From: Bradymonas sediminis
GTDB taxonomy: Bacteria; Myxococcota_A; Bradymonadia; Bradymonadales; Bradymonadaceae
NCBI RefSeq assembly: GCF_003258315.1
Contig: NZ_CP030032.1
Span: 2,829,804-2,893,803 of the forward strand
DNA length: 64,000 bases
Reading direction: 5' to 3'
A program made the translations under genes and the position numbers. The notes under the pieces were generated by a model. That model was not told where the DNA came from and did no database searches. It saw only the letters and a list, made by a program, of their open reading frames with translations. This document shows positions 51,387 to 59,725 of this stretch, in pieces; position 1 is the stretch's first letter; each line of letters starts with the position of its first letter.

Positions 51387-53189
51387 ATGAATACTTCTTC
51401 GCCCGCTACCCAATCGCCCCGCTCCCTCTGGCTTATCTTCACGCTCATCGCGGCCATGGGCGGGTGCGCCGCGACGCCCACGCGCGCCGAGGGCGACCCG
51501 ACCCAGAGCGTCGAGGCCTCCCAGACCCTTATGGGCGCGATGCAAGCCGAGCTTAACCGCTCCATGACTAAGCTGCGCATCGACGATTACGAGGCCCCGT
51601 ATTTTATCGCCTATCGCGTGCGCGACCACGAGTCGCGCGGCTTCAGCGGGCGCTACGGGGCCATCGTCGAGGACCAGTCCGACATCAGCCGCCTGGCCTA
51701 TGTCGAGGTGCGCGTCGGCGACTATCAATTCGACAACTACGCCAACGTCGCCAGCGAGAATTACCGCTACTCGGAGTACTCGGCCGAGCGCACCATGCCG
51801 ATTGAGCCCGACACCAACTCCATCCGCGGCACCCTCTGGCTGCTGAGCGACGAGGTCTATAAAAACGCGCTCAGCGATTATCTGTCCAAGCGCGGCGGCG
51901 CGGTTTTTGAGACCGCTGAGAAGATGAAGACCCCGAGCTTCTCCAAAGAGGAGCCGCTTCAATATTGGGGCGAGGTCGCCAGCATTGAGCTCGATGAGGC
52001 GAAGTGGACCCAGGCGATTCGGGACGTCACCAAATCCCTGATGGACGTGCCGGGCATCCTCGACGTGAAGATGACCGTGAGCGCCAACCGCACGCGCTCG
52101 CATTTTGTCGACACCGAGGGCACCCAGATCGTCGAGGAGCAGGTGATCTACTCGATCCAATTGCAGGGTTGGGCGCGCGCCGACGACGGCATGATGGTCG
52201 ACAACGCGCGCTCCTTTTACGCGCGGACCCCCGAAACACTGCCGGACGTGGCCACCGTCAAACGCCAAGCCAATCAGATGATCACCGAGCTGAGCGCGCT
52301 GACCCAGGCCCCGGTGCTTGACCCCTATACCGGCCCGGCGATCCTGATGCCCGAGGCCAGCGGCGTGCTCTTCCACGAGGCCGTCGGCCACCGCCTCGAG
52401 GGCGAGCGCCAGCGAAACCCGGAAGAAGGCCGCACATTTAAGGGGCGGGTCGGAAGGCGCATCATCCCCACATTTCTGTCGATCTACGACGACCCCACGC
52501 TCACGAATTGGGGCGACAAGGACCTCAACGGCTACTACGAATTCGACGACGAAGGTGTCCCCTCACAGCGCGTGCAATTGGTCGAAGACGGCGTGTTGCG
52601 CAACTTCCTGAAGAGCCGCACGCCCATCGAGGGCTCCCTTCAGTCCAACGGCCACGGCCGCGCCAGCGGCCTGCAAAAACCGATGGCCCGCATGGGCAAC
52701 CTGCTCGTGGTCGCCAGCCCCGAGCAGACGCTCCCCTACAAAGAGCTCAAGGCGCGCCTGCTCGACGAGGTTCGCAAAGCCGGCAAGCCCTTCGGCCTCG
52801 TCATTCGCGACATCAGCGGCGGCTCGACCAACACCTCCGGCTACGGCTACCAGGCGTTCAAGGGCTCGACGCGCATGGTCTATAAGGTCGACCCCGCGAC
52901 CGGCGAAGAGACCCTGGTGCGCGGCGTCGAGGTCGTCGGCACGCCGCTGACTTCGATCAATAAGATCGTGGCCGCCAGCCAGGAAACCAACGTCTTCAAC
53001 GGCTATTGTGGCGCCGAGAGCGGCTACGTCCCGGTCTCCGCCATCGCCCCCGCCCTGCTCACCACCGAGATCGAGCTGCAGCGCACGCAGCAGTCCGAGG
53101 AGCGCCCGCCCATCCTGCCAGCTCCGTGGGAGACCGCCCGGCGCAAGAAGGCGAAGGCGCCCATCAAGACCGCCCCGCCCACGCCCTGA
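51387..53189 (+). CDS. TldD/PmbA-family metallopeptidase with lipoprotein signal
   Basis: 600 residues. Lipoprotein signal LWLIFTLIAAMGGC (Cys27). The TldD fold follows: N-terminal domain to ~300, then the zinc motif HEAVGHRLEGE with His330, Glu331 and His335 (HExxxH). Conserved C-terminal segments include GYYEFDDEGVPSQRVQLVED, GASG-like NGHGRASGLQKPMARMGNL, and NTSGYGYQAFKGSTRMVYKV. TldD and its partner TldE normally work in the cytosol to degrade or mature small proteins and peptide natural products. This copy is exported and has no TldE partner beside it, so it is a distinct lipoprotein-type branch acting in the periplasm. A terminator follows. Confidence 0.9.
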   Translation: MNTSSPATQSPRSLWLIFTLIAAMGGCAATPTRAEGDPTQSVEASQTLMGAMQAELNRSMTKLRIDDYEAPYFIAYRVRDHESRGFSGRYGAIVEDQSDISRLAYVEVRVGDYQFDNYANVASENYRYSEYSAERTMPIEPDTNSIRGTLWLLSDEVYKNALSDYLSKRGGAVFETAEKMKTPSFSKEEPLQYWGEVASIELDEAKWTQAIRDVTKSLMDVPGILDVKMTVSANRTRSHFVDTEGTQIVEEQVIYSIQLQGWARADDGMMVDNARSFYARTPETLPDVATVKRQANQMITELSALTQAPVLDPYTGPAILMPEASGVLFHEAVGHRLEGERQRNPEEGRTFKGRVGRRIIPTFLSIYDDPTLTNWGDKDLNGYYEFDDEGVPSQRVQLVEDGVLRNFLKSRTPIEGSLQSNGHGRASGLQKPMARMGNLLVVASPEQTLPYKELKARLLDEVRKAGKPFGLVIRDISGGSTNTSGYGYQAFKGSTRMVYKVDPATGEETLVRGVEVVGTPLTSINKIVAASQETNVFNGYCGAESGYVPVSAIAPALLTTEIELQRTQQSEERPPILPAPWETARRKKAKAPIKTAPPTP

Positions 53190-53210
53190 TTCAGCAGCAC
53201 ACGCCCACAA

Positions 53211-53249
53211 AAAAAAGCCCCCGCCAACCGAAGTTGGCGGGGGCTTTTT
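53211..53249 (+). terminator. Bidirectional intrinsic terminator
   Basis: A perfect 17-bp stem (AAAAGCCCCCGCCAAC plus flanking A) with a CGAA tetraloop and a T run on both strands. It separates the TldD-like gene from the convergent cupredoxin gene and should serve both. Confidence 0.92.
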
Positions 53250-53291
53250 CGTGAGCATCGCCCCTTTCGAAGCGGCGATACTCAGCAGGAC

Positions 53292-53669
53292 TTACTCGAC
53301 GATGATGGTCATCTTCATCGGGTTGGTCGCGAAGCGGTTGTCCACTGCGAACTCACCGGCGGTGTCGAATTTGTACTCGAAGGACTCGCCAGCAGCCAGG
53401 GTCTGGTCGATATTCAGAGCAGCGATGTTGACGTTGTGCTGGTCCGGGTCTTTGTTCGAGAATTTCACGATGGTTCCGGCCGAGACCGTCAACGTGGCGG
53501 GGTTGAACTTATATTTGTACAGAGCAACCGTTTTGGTTTGAGCGGCGGCGGGCTGCTCAGCGACGGTATCGTCTTTGGCGACGGCGTCGTCACCGGAGCT
53601 ACAAGCCGTCAGGCCAGCGCTGAGGAACATCACAAGGAGACCGAAAACAATAAATTTTGAGTTGCGCAT
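53292..53669 (-). CDS. Cupredoxin-like lipoprotein with degenerate copper site
   Basis: 125 residues. Lipoprotein signal FIVFGLLVMFLSAGLTAC. The mature protein is a plastocyanin/azurin-like beta sandwich: YKYKFNPATLTVSAGTIVKF, then NKDPDQHNVNI with the first His ligand, and FEYKFDTAGEFAVDNRFATN-PMKMTIIVE at the C-terminus. The usual YxCxxH...M ligand loop is altered: the expected Cys and second His are missing, while a Met remains. It probably does not hold a normal type 1 copper and may be structural, a metal carrier or a redox-inactive relative. Its gene converges on the TldD-like gene across a shared terminator. Confidence 0.83.
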   Translation of the reverse strand: MRNSKFIVFGLLVMFLSAGLTACSSGDDAVAKDDTVAEQPAAAQTKTVALYKYKFNPATLTVSAGTIVKFSNKDPDQHNVNIAALNIDQTLAAGESFEYKFDTAGEFAVDNRFATNPMKMTIIVE

Positions 53670-53830
53670 TTGAATTCCTTATAAATAAAGGTTGATTAAA
53701 TCACTTTACCACTTCACCGACACAGCGTGGGCTGGCGGCGAGGGTAACATGGGCGGCACTCTAATGCAGATCTCATCGATTGTAAAAGCGCATCGCTTCA
53801 ACCCCTCGCCCGAACCCTAAATCCCGACCT

Positions 53831-55390
53831 CTAGGCCGCGTTTGCCTCCCCCAAACCCCGGTCCATCGAGCGATATTGTATCGCCTCGGCGATATGCGAC
53901 GCCTCGATATTCGCCTTCCCCTCCAGGTCAGCCACGGTCCGCGCGACCTTTAAGATGCGGTCATAGGCCCGCGCGCTCATCCCGAGCCGGTCGACCACCA
54001 TCTCCATGAGGTCGTGGCCCGCCGCGTCGATCTTGCAATGCGCGCGCAGCTCGCTCGGGCGCATCTGGCTATTGGCATAGGTGCTGCCGCCGGCGAAGCG
54101 GGCGCGCTGCACCTCGCGCGCCCGCTGCACTCGTGCCTGGATCGCGGCCGAGGTCTCCCCCTGCCCGGCGGCCTTCAACTTGCGATAGGGCACGGCCGGG
54201 ACCTCGACGTGAATATCAATGCGGTCGAGCAGCGGCCCGGAGATGCGATTGCGATAATCACGCACCTTCTCTTGCCCGCAGTCGCATTTCTTTTTGCTGC
54301 CCCCAAAATACCCGCAGGGACACGGATTCATCGCGGCGATGAGCATAATATTGGCGGGATAATTCAGCGTCATCAGGCTGCGGCTGATGGTGACGCAGCC
54401 GTCTTCGAGGGGTTGGCGCATCACCTCGAGAGCGTTTCGGCGAAACTCCGGCACCTCGTCCAAAAAGAGCACCCCATTATGCGCCAGGCTCACCTCGCCG
54501 GGGCGCGGCATCCCGCTGCCGCCGCCGACCAACCCCACGTCGCTGATCGTATGGTGCGGCCCGCGAAACGGGCGCCGCAGAATCAGCCCTTCGTCCGAGC
54601 CAAGTTGCCCGGTGACGCTATAGATTTTCGTGGTCTCGAGAGCCTCCTCAAAGGTCATCCCGGGAAGAATCGTCGGGATGCGCTTGGCGAGCATCGACTT
54701 GCCCGAGCCAGGCGGCCCGATCAGCAGCACATTATGCCCGCCGGCCGCCGCGACCTCCAACGCGCGCTTGACCGACTCCTGGCCGGCGACCTCCGAGAAG
54801 TCCACCCGGTAGCCCGGGGCGAGGTCATCGGCGGGGCGAAGCTCGGCGACCGCCGGCTCAAGGGCGAGCTCGCCGCGAATATAGGCGGTGACCTCCTTTA
54901 GGTGGCGCACGCCGATCACCTCGATATCGCTGACCACCGCCGCCTCGGCGGCGTTCTCCTGGGGCAAGATGATCCCGCGCAACCCCTCGTCGCGCGCCAT
55001 CACCGCCAACGACAGCGCCCCGCGAATCGAGCGCACCTCGCCGTTGAGATTGAGCTCGCCGACGAGCAAATACTCCTCCAACTTAAAGCTCTGGCACTCC
55101 TGGGGAATCGCCCCATAGGCCGCCAGCACCCCGACCGCCATCGGCAGGTCGAAGGCCGTGCCGTCCTTGCGGATATCGGCCGGCGCCAGGTTCACCGTGA
55201 TCTTCTTCTGGGGCATCTCGTGGCCTGCGTTCTCCAGCGCCGACGGGATCCGCAGCCGCGACTCCCGCACCGCCCCATCCGGCAGCCCGACGATGCGAAA
55301 CGCCGTCAACCCAAACGAGATATCCACCTCCACTTCGACCAGATACGCCTCGATCCCAAGCACCGCTCCCGACATGATTCTTGCCAACAT
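53831..55390 (-). CDS. comM: ComM/YifB-type Mg-chelatase-family ATPase
   Basis: 519 residues, the standard length for YifB/ComM. The N-terminal domain starts MLARIMSGAVLGIEAYLVEV and contains VGLPDGAVRESRLRIPSALE and NLAPADIRKDGTAFDLPMAV. The AAA domain has Walker A GPPGSGKSML and Walker B VLFLDEVPEF. The C-terminus carries a Cys4 cluster (NPCPCGYFGGSKKKCDCGQE) and the RARVQRAREVQ segment. ComM is a hexameric helicase that promotes branch migration of incoming DNA during natural transformation. AAGGAG precedes the ATG. It is divergent from the gamma-glutamyltransferase gene. Confidence 0.93.
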   Translation of the reverse strand: MLARIMSGAVLGIEAYLVEVEVDISFGLTAFRIVGLPDGAVRESRLRIPSALENAGHEMPQKKITVNLAPADIRKDGTAFDLPMAVGVLAAYGAIPQECQSFKLEEYLLVGELNLNGEVRSIRGALSLAVMARDEGLRGIILPQENAAEAAVVSDIEVIGVRHLKEVTAYIRGELALEPAVAELRPADDLAPGYRVDFSEVAGQESVKRALEVAAAGGHNVLLIGPPGSGKSMLAKRIPTILPGMTFEEALETTKIYSVTGQLGSDEGLILRRPFRGPHHTISDVGLVGGGSGMPRPGEVSLAHNGVLFLDEVPEFRRNALEVMRQPLEDGCVTISRSLMTLNYPANIMLIAAMNPCPCGYFGGSKKKCDCGQEKVRDYRNRISGPLLDRIDIHVEVPAVPYRKLKAAGQGETSAAIQARVQRAREVQRARFAGGSTYANSQMRPSELRAHCKIDAAGHDLMEMVVDRLGMSARAYDRILKVARTVADLEGKANIEASHIAEAIQYRSMDRGLGEANAA

Positions 55391-55806
55391 TTTCGCTCCT
55401 TATATTTGGTTCGCCGCCGAGAAGACCGCAGCCGGCCCCGGTGGCGTTATCGTCATTGCGCATGAGGGTTTTCGACAAAGCGGGGCGAAATGTTTCCTAA
55501 AAACTCCAAATGAAGCCGGATGCTCAACCCGAGAGCAAATTTAGCGCTTAATATTCAGATACTTAGCAGAGGCCGACATTTCGCAACCTCTCTGCCTCCC
55601 TGTTTTTGGGAAGCTCGAGCACGCCTTCGAGCACGCCACCGCGCGCTGAGCGGCGCTTGCCAGAATGGGGCTCTGCTCATTACAAGATAATGGCTCTTCA
55701 GATCAGTGTGTTTGGGGTGCGTCGATTCTTGCAAAGATGCGGCGTATCGCCCCAACACCGCACAAAAATTTTGCTCGTTCACCACCCTCCAAGACCACCA
55801 AAGCCT
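55391..55806. other. Gene-free divergent region between comM and ggt
   Basis: About 415 bp. It contains a short direct repeat TCGAGCACGCC at about 55615-55640 (two copies, 13 bp apart) but no clear promoter, hairpin or gene. An open frame entering from 55606 merely extends the gamma-glutamyltransferase frame without signal-like features. Confidence 0.4.
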
Positions 55807-57567
55807 ATGACCTGCTCAACTCTTCCGCGGCGTGCGCTTCTATCGATCCTCTGCGCGATTCTCATCGCCTGTCCGGCGACCGTCTTCTCTCAGGACGCCG
55901 AGCGCGGGCCGGCCCAGAGCGTCACCTCAAGAAGCGGGGTGGTCGCGGCCGATAATGTCGAGGCGTCCCGGGTGGGCGCGGCGATTCTGGCGGCCGGCGG
56001 GAACGCGGCGGACGCAGGCGCGGCGACGCTTCTGGCCAACGGCATCCTGAACCCCTTCGCCTCGGGTTTTGGCGGCGGCGGATTCTGCCTATATCGCCCC
56101 GAGGAAACGGGCAAAACGCATGTGATTGATTTTCGCGAGCGCGCCCCGCTAAACGCCACCGCCGATATGTTCCTGGTCGACGGCGAGCCCAGCCGCGAGC
56201 TGCAACTGCGCGGCGGACTCGCCGTGGGCATCCCCGGAGAACCGGCCGGCCTGTGGGCGCTGCAACAAAAATTTGGCGCGCTGGAATGGGAGAAGGTCGT
56301 CGACCCGGCGGTCGACATCGCGCGCGACTATAAAGTCGGCCCGCTGCTGGCAAAACGCCTGCGCGGGCGCGCCGAAGAATCGCTTAAAAAGCACCCCACC
56401 CTCGCCGCGCTCTTCCAAAAAGAAGACGGGCAATGGGTCGAAGAAGGCGACTCGGTCCAGCGCAGCGCCCTGGCCGACACCCTGGCGCTGTACCGCGACG
56501 AAGGCCCGATCGCGTTTTACCACGGCCCCACCGGCCAATCGGTGGTGGAGGCGGTCAACGCCGCGGGAGGCATCTTTCAGGCCGAGGATCTGAGCAGCTA
56601 TAGCATCGCCACCCGCGAGGCCATCAGCGGCACCTACCATGACTTCACAATCTTAAGCATGCCGCCGCCCTCCTCTGGCGGCCTGGTTATGGTCGAAACC
56701 CTGAATATCCTCGAGCATTTCAAGCTCGACGAGCGCCCGCGCGACGCGCACTCGATTCACCTGATCATCGAGGCCCTTAAGCACGGCTTCGCCGACCGCG
56801 CCCGGTGGATGGGCGACGCTGATTTCGTCGAGATCCCCGGCGACCGCTTTACCTCGAAAGAATACGCCAAGACCCTGGCCGCAAAGATCAAGGCCAAAGC
56901 CGTGCTGCCGCTGGAGCAATACGGCAGCCCCATCGAGAACCCCACGGCCCCGCCGCCCGACGACAGCGGCACCAGCCACCTGAGCATCATCGACGCCCAG
57001 GGCAATATGCTGGCGTGCACCTCGAGCGTGAACACGGGCTTTGGCTCGATGGTCTACGACCCGAAGTCGGGTATTTTGCTCAATAACCATATGGGCGACT
57101 TCACCGCGCAGGCCGGCAAGGCCAATAATTACGGGCTTATCGGCAGTAAACAGAATGAAGTGGCGCCCCAGAAGCGCCCGCTGAGCTCGATGACGCCGAC
57201 GCTGGTGCTTCGCGGCGGCCAGCCGTATCTGGCCGTCGGCGGCAGCGGCGGGCCGACCATCATCTCGGGCACCCTGTTGACGATGCTCAACCTGATGGAC
57301 TTCAAGATGTCGCCCGCCGAGGCGATCGCCGCGGGTCGCGTGCACGCCCAATGGCGCCCCGAGGTGCTCTTCACCGAGCCCGATATCCCGGGCATAAAAT
57401 CGCTGGAGAAATGGGGCCATCGCTTTAAGGTCGGCCCCTCCTATAGTAGCGTGCAGATCGTGATTCGAAACGCCGACGGCACCCAGACCGGCGTGAGCGA
57501 TCCGCGCAAGTTAGGCGGCCCGGCGGCGGCAGATGCGACGGCCGAGGCCGACGCGCCGAGCAACTAA
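55807..57567 (+). CDS. ggt: Gamma-glutamyltransferase
   Basis: 586 residues from the ATG at 55807; the open frame upstream to 55606 is not needed, because this start gives a signal peptide (RALLSILCAILIACPATVFS). The family fold is clear: GVVAADNVEASRVGAAILAA, GFGGGGFCLYRPE, IDFRERAP, GLAVGIPGEPAGL and MPPPSSGGLVMVETLNIL. The autoprocessing site is SGTSHLSIID with nucleophile Thr389. SSVNTGFGSMVYDPKSGILL, RPLSSMTPTLV and GGSGGPTIISG follow. It cleaves gamma-glutamyl bonds such as in glutathione, in the periplasm. Monocistronic or cotranscribed with the pseudokinase gene 58 bp downstream. Confidence 0.93.
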   Translation: MTCSTLPRRALLSILCAILIACPATVFSQDAERGPAQSVTSRSGVVAADNVEASRVGAAILAAGGNAADAGAATLLANGILNPFASGFGGGGFCLYRPEETGKTHVIDFRERAPLNATADMFLVDGEPSRELQLRGGLAVGIPGEPAGLWALQQKFGALEWEKVVDPAVDIARDYKVGPLLAKRLRGRAEESLKKHPTLAALFQKEDGQWVEEGDSVQRSALADTLALYRDEGPIAFYHGPTGQSVVEAVNAAGGIFQAEDLSSYSIATREAISGTYHDFTILSMPPPSSGGLVMVETLNILEHFKLDERPRDAHSIHLIIEALKHGFADRARWMGDADFVEIPGDRFTSKEYAKTLAAKIKAKAVLPLEQYGSPIENPTAPPPDDSGTSHLSIIDAQGNMLACTSSVNTGFGSMVYDPKSGILLNNHMGDFTAQAGKANNYGLIGSKQNEVAPQKRPLSSMTPTLVLRGGQPYLAVGGSGGPTIISGTLLTMLNLMDFKMSPAEAIAAGRVHAQWRPEVLFTEPDIPGIKSLEKWGHRFKVGPSYSSVQIVIRNADGTQTGVSDPRKLGGPAAADATAEADAPSN

Positions 57568-57625
57568 TCGTTGAGTCATCTCAGGACCAAAAGACACGCC
57601 CCATTGGATTGATAAGGAAGTTGGA

Positions 57626-58810
57626 ATGGAAGACCTTCAGGGAGGCACCCTCGCGCTTGAGCATCGATACGATATCCTCGATCTTTGCGATCGTCGCGGA
57701 CTGATCAGCGCCTACCACGGTAGCCAGGACCCCTTTAGCCGCCCGGTTTGGGTCAAGGTTTATGACGGATTGGGGGCCGCAGACGTCGAGATTTCGGCGG
57801 TCGACCCGCTGGTGGACCGCCTCAAGGAGAGCGCGCGGCTGATCAGCGATCTTCAGGAGCCGGGGATCTTGCGGATCATCGACTATGGGGAGCTCGAGGA
57901 GCGCGTGCCCTTCGTCATTTCGGAGCGAAGCCCCCACCCCACCCTCGACGACCTGTTGGACGCCGAGGGGACCTTCTCGGTCGACAAGGTCTGCGATCTG
58001 ATCGGACAGATCGCCAAGATCCTCGCCCCGGTGCATCGCCAGCGACGCGCGCACGGGGCGCTGTCCCCGCAGTGGATCTACATGGCCCAATCGGCGGGCG
58101 ACGCGCTCGCCGTTGACACGATGAGCATCGGCCACTTCCAGATGGAGTTCACCCCCGCCGAGCGCCTCGATTTGGCGATGGCGAGCTTTGGCTCTGAAGA
58201 TATCGCGGTGTTTGCGCCCGAGTTCTTCCCCCAAGACGACGCGGCAGCGAGCGACGACGCCCAGGTAGAAGATGCCTACCGCATCAAAGACGACCTTGGC
58301 CCGGGCACCACGAGTCCTGCCGGCGACGTGTGGGCGCTCGGGGTGCTGGCCTACACCGCCCTGGTCGGCGTGCACCCGTTCCTCGACCCGGGCCAGCCCC
58401 TCGACGAGGCGATCGACCGGATTCAGAGCGCCGCGCCGCGCCCGCTGTCCCAGCTGGGGATCGACGCCAAGATCAGCGACGTGATCCTGCGCGCGCTCTC
58501 GAAGGATCCTCGCGCGCGCTTCCCGCACGCGACCGCCCTGGCCGACGCCCTCTTCGCCGCCAATGGACGGCCAAAGACGGGCGCGGTGGCACCGGAGCGC
58601 GCTGCGCTCGCCCCAACCCCTGCAGCGCCGCCGGCAGCCGCCGAAGAGATTGCGCCCCGGGCCAAGCCGCCGAGCCGCCCGAACGCCGCAGCCCAGAACG
58701 CAGAACTCCTGGAGCGTGAACCCGGCCCCTCCGATCGCCTCCTGAGCGTGGCGCTGTTTTTCTTGCTTATCAGTAACCTGGCCTGGCTATTTTACGTTGT
58801 CATTAAATAA
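57626..58810 (+). CDS. Membrane-anchored protein pseudokinase
   Basis: 394 residues. A kinase-like N-terminal lobe keeps the VAIK-like lysine (RPVWVKVYDG), but the catalytic loop is HGALSPQW at 143-150 instead of HRDLKPxN: Asp, Lys and Asn are all replaced. The DFG region is also unrecognisable (near DTMSIGHF). The C-lobe is well kept (DVWALGVLAYTALVGVHPFL, ILRALSKDPRARFPHATALA). A Pro/Ala linker follows, and one C-terminal transmembrane helix (LSVALFFLLISNLAWLFYVV). It is probably a scaffold or regulator that binds partners rather than phosphorylating them. A hairpin follows at 58837. Confidence 0.87.
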   Translation: MEDLQGGTLALEHRYDILDLCDRRGLISAYHGSQDPFSRPVWVKVYDGLGAADVEISAVDPLVDRLKESARLISDLQEPGILRIIDYGELEERVPFVISERSPHPTLDDLLDAEGTFSVDKVCDLIGQIAKILAPVHRQRRAHGALSPQWIYMAQSAGDALAVDTMSIGHFQMEFTPAERLDLAMASFGSEDIAVFAPEFFPQDDAAASDDAQVEDAYRIKDDLGPGTTSPAGDVWALGVLAYTALVGVHPFLDPGQPLDEAIDRIQSAAPRPLSQLGIDAKISDVILRALSKDPRARFPHATALADALFAANGRPKTGAVAPERAALAPTPAAPPAAAEEIAPRAKPPSRPNAAAQNAELLEREPGPSDRLLSVALFFLLISNLAWLFYVVIK

Positions 58811-59334
58811 TTACACTTTTTTCGCAATAATCCCCGATGGCGTTTCGGCCCGATAAATGGGGCCGAAACGCCATTCTTGAAAGCTCGCGCAACGTGAAAA
58901 ATTAACTTTTAGCCATAAATCTGGGCTTTTGCAGAATAAACCGCGGCGACGCCGCGTTGTAATATTCGAACCGGCCAAGCTGCCCTGACAGGCGGAGGGA
59001 ATGGAACCAAGAAGCCAGTGAATCCTGATTTGAAAATAATCGGATTTAGTTTTGACCAGGCACTTGATTTCGGAGTAAGAGGCCCTAAGATTGTCCCTGC
59101 TAGAGAGAAAACGGCAGCGTTAGGGTCTCAAGAGTGCTGATAAGTTTAAGTTCCTTGCATTTATCAGCTGCACGCAACTAGTTTTTGACTCAATCGAAAG
59201 AAAGTTGAATACAATAGTTGCATCGCTCAACGGTTCATGATAAGGCTTATAGCCATAAGATGTGGTTCCGTTAGAGAGTACCTGAAGCCACGTTCTTTTT
59301 TAATTTCCTAATTTTCAGGATTTTTACAGTACGG
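58811..59334. other. AT-richer gene-free region before the small RNA
   Basis: About 450 bp after the pseudokinase terminator show no coding frame and lower GC than the flanks. I see an 8-bp inverted repeat (GCTGATAA at 59136-59143 with TTATCAGC at 59161-59168) and a weak promoter-like pair TTGATT-16-TAAGAT (59064-59091). No function is assigned; it could hold a second transcript. Confidence 0.4.
58837..58874 (+). terminator. Hairpin after the pseudokinase gene
   Basis: A perfect 15-bp stem (ATGGCGTTTCGGCCC with GGGCCGAAACGCCAT) with an 8-base loop, 26 bp after the stop. There is only TTCTT after it rather than a long T run. Confidence 0.65.
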
Positions 59335-59363
59335 TTGACAAATTACAGTAACGGTGGAATAAC
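59335..59363 (+). promoter_or_regulatory. Promoter of the small RNA with overlapping direct repeat
   Basis: TTGACA (consensus -35) and AATAAC with a 17-bp spacer. A direct repeat TTACAGT-ACGGT (59324-59335) and TTACAGTAACGGT (59343-59355), 19 bp apart, flanks and overlaps the -35 region; it may be a regulator site. Transcription is expected near 59370. Confidence 0.6.
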
Positions 59364-59369
59364 TAGGCT

Positions 59370-59568
59370 GTAATGAGCGTTGAACAAATAGAGCATCTAG
59401 CCCCTGCGGGTTTTCGTGTGCGAGGTAGGTTGCATCATTTCAAGACTCTTTCCACAACTCACTCCATCTTTTCTTCGAAGTATCCTCCTTAAAATCCTCT
59501 GACTTACCTTGCACACGAAAGTCCACAGGGACAAAAGACCGGCGCCCCCCGCGCCGGTCTTTTTTTGT
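59370..59568 (+). ncRNA. Candidate novel small RNA, ~200 nt, with anti-Shine-Dalgarno arm
   Basis: The transcript would start near 59370 and end at the terminator at 59533-59567. Its body is an 18-bp helix: TTTCGTGTGCGAGGTAGG (59412-59429) pairs with CTTACCTTGCACACGAAA (59503-59520), with two G-T wobbles. Inside, TTTCAAGA (59438-59445) can pair with TCTTCGAAG (59472-59480). The remaining unpaired arm is pyrimidine-rich and contains CCTCCTT at 59484-59490, which is complementary to Shine-Dalgarno sequences, plus further CTCC/TCCT steps. A 5' hairpin GGCT...AGCC (near 59366-59400) is possible. It does not show the hallmarks of 6S, tmRNA, SRP RNA or RNase P RNA. No protein of 60 residues or more on either strand explains this conservation-like structure. 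Function unproven; it could regulate translation by base pairing. Confidence 0.6.
59533..59567 (+). terminator. Intrinsic terminator of the small RNA
   Basis: AAAAGACCGGCGC pairs perfectly with GCGCCGGTCTTTT (13 bp, loop CCCCC), followed by T residues to 59566. Confidence 0.9.
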
Positions 59569-59663
59569 CCGCAATTTGTCGGGCCGCACCTATATCCCAT
59601 CGATCGCGGCGAAGCCCTCCCCCGCCTGCCTGCAAAATCCATGACCCGGCGCGAATCGACGAC

Positions 59664-59694
59664 AAAAAAGACCGACACTTTTCGTGCCGGTCTT
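59664..59694 (-). terminator. Intrinsic terminator of the aspartate kinase operon
   Basis: On the minus strand AAGACCGGCAC pairs with GTGTCGGTCTT (one mismatch) and is followed by a T run. It is 32 bp after the aspartate kinase stop. Its sequence resembles the small RNA terminator (AAAGACCGG). Confidence 0.8.
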
Positions 59695-59725
59695 GTGGTG
59701 CCATCTGATTATGCGACCTGGCGTA

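Noticed and set aside
59370-59568. 6S RNA, SRP RNA, tmRNA or RNase P RNA
   Set aside because: No closing stem joining both ends as in 6S, and none of the conserved loops of SRP, tmRNA or RNase P were seen. The identity stays open.
59397-59678. 93-codon minus-strand frame through the small RNA terminator
   Set aside because: It would translate through two terminator hairpins and has no ribosome binding site or recognisable sequence.
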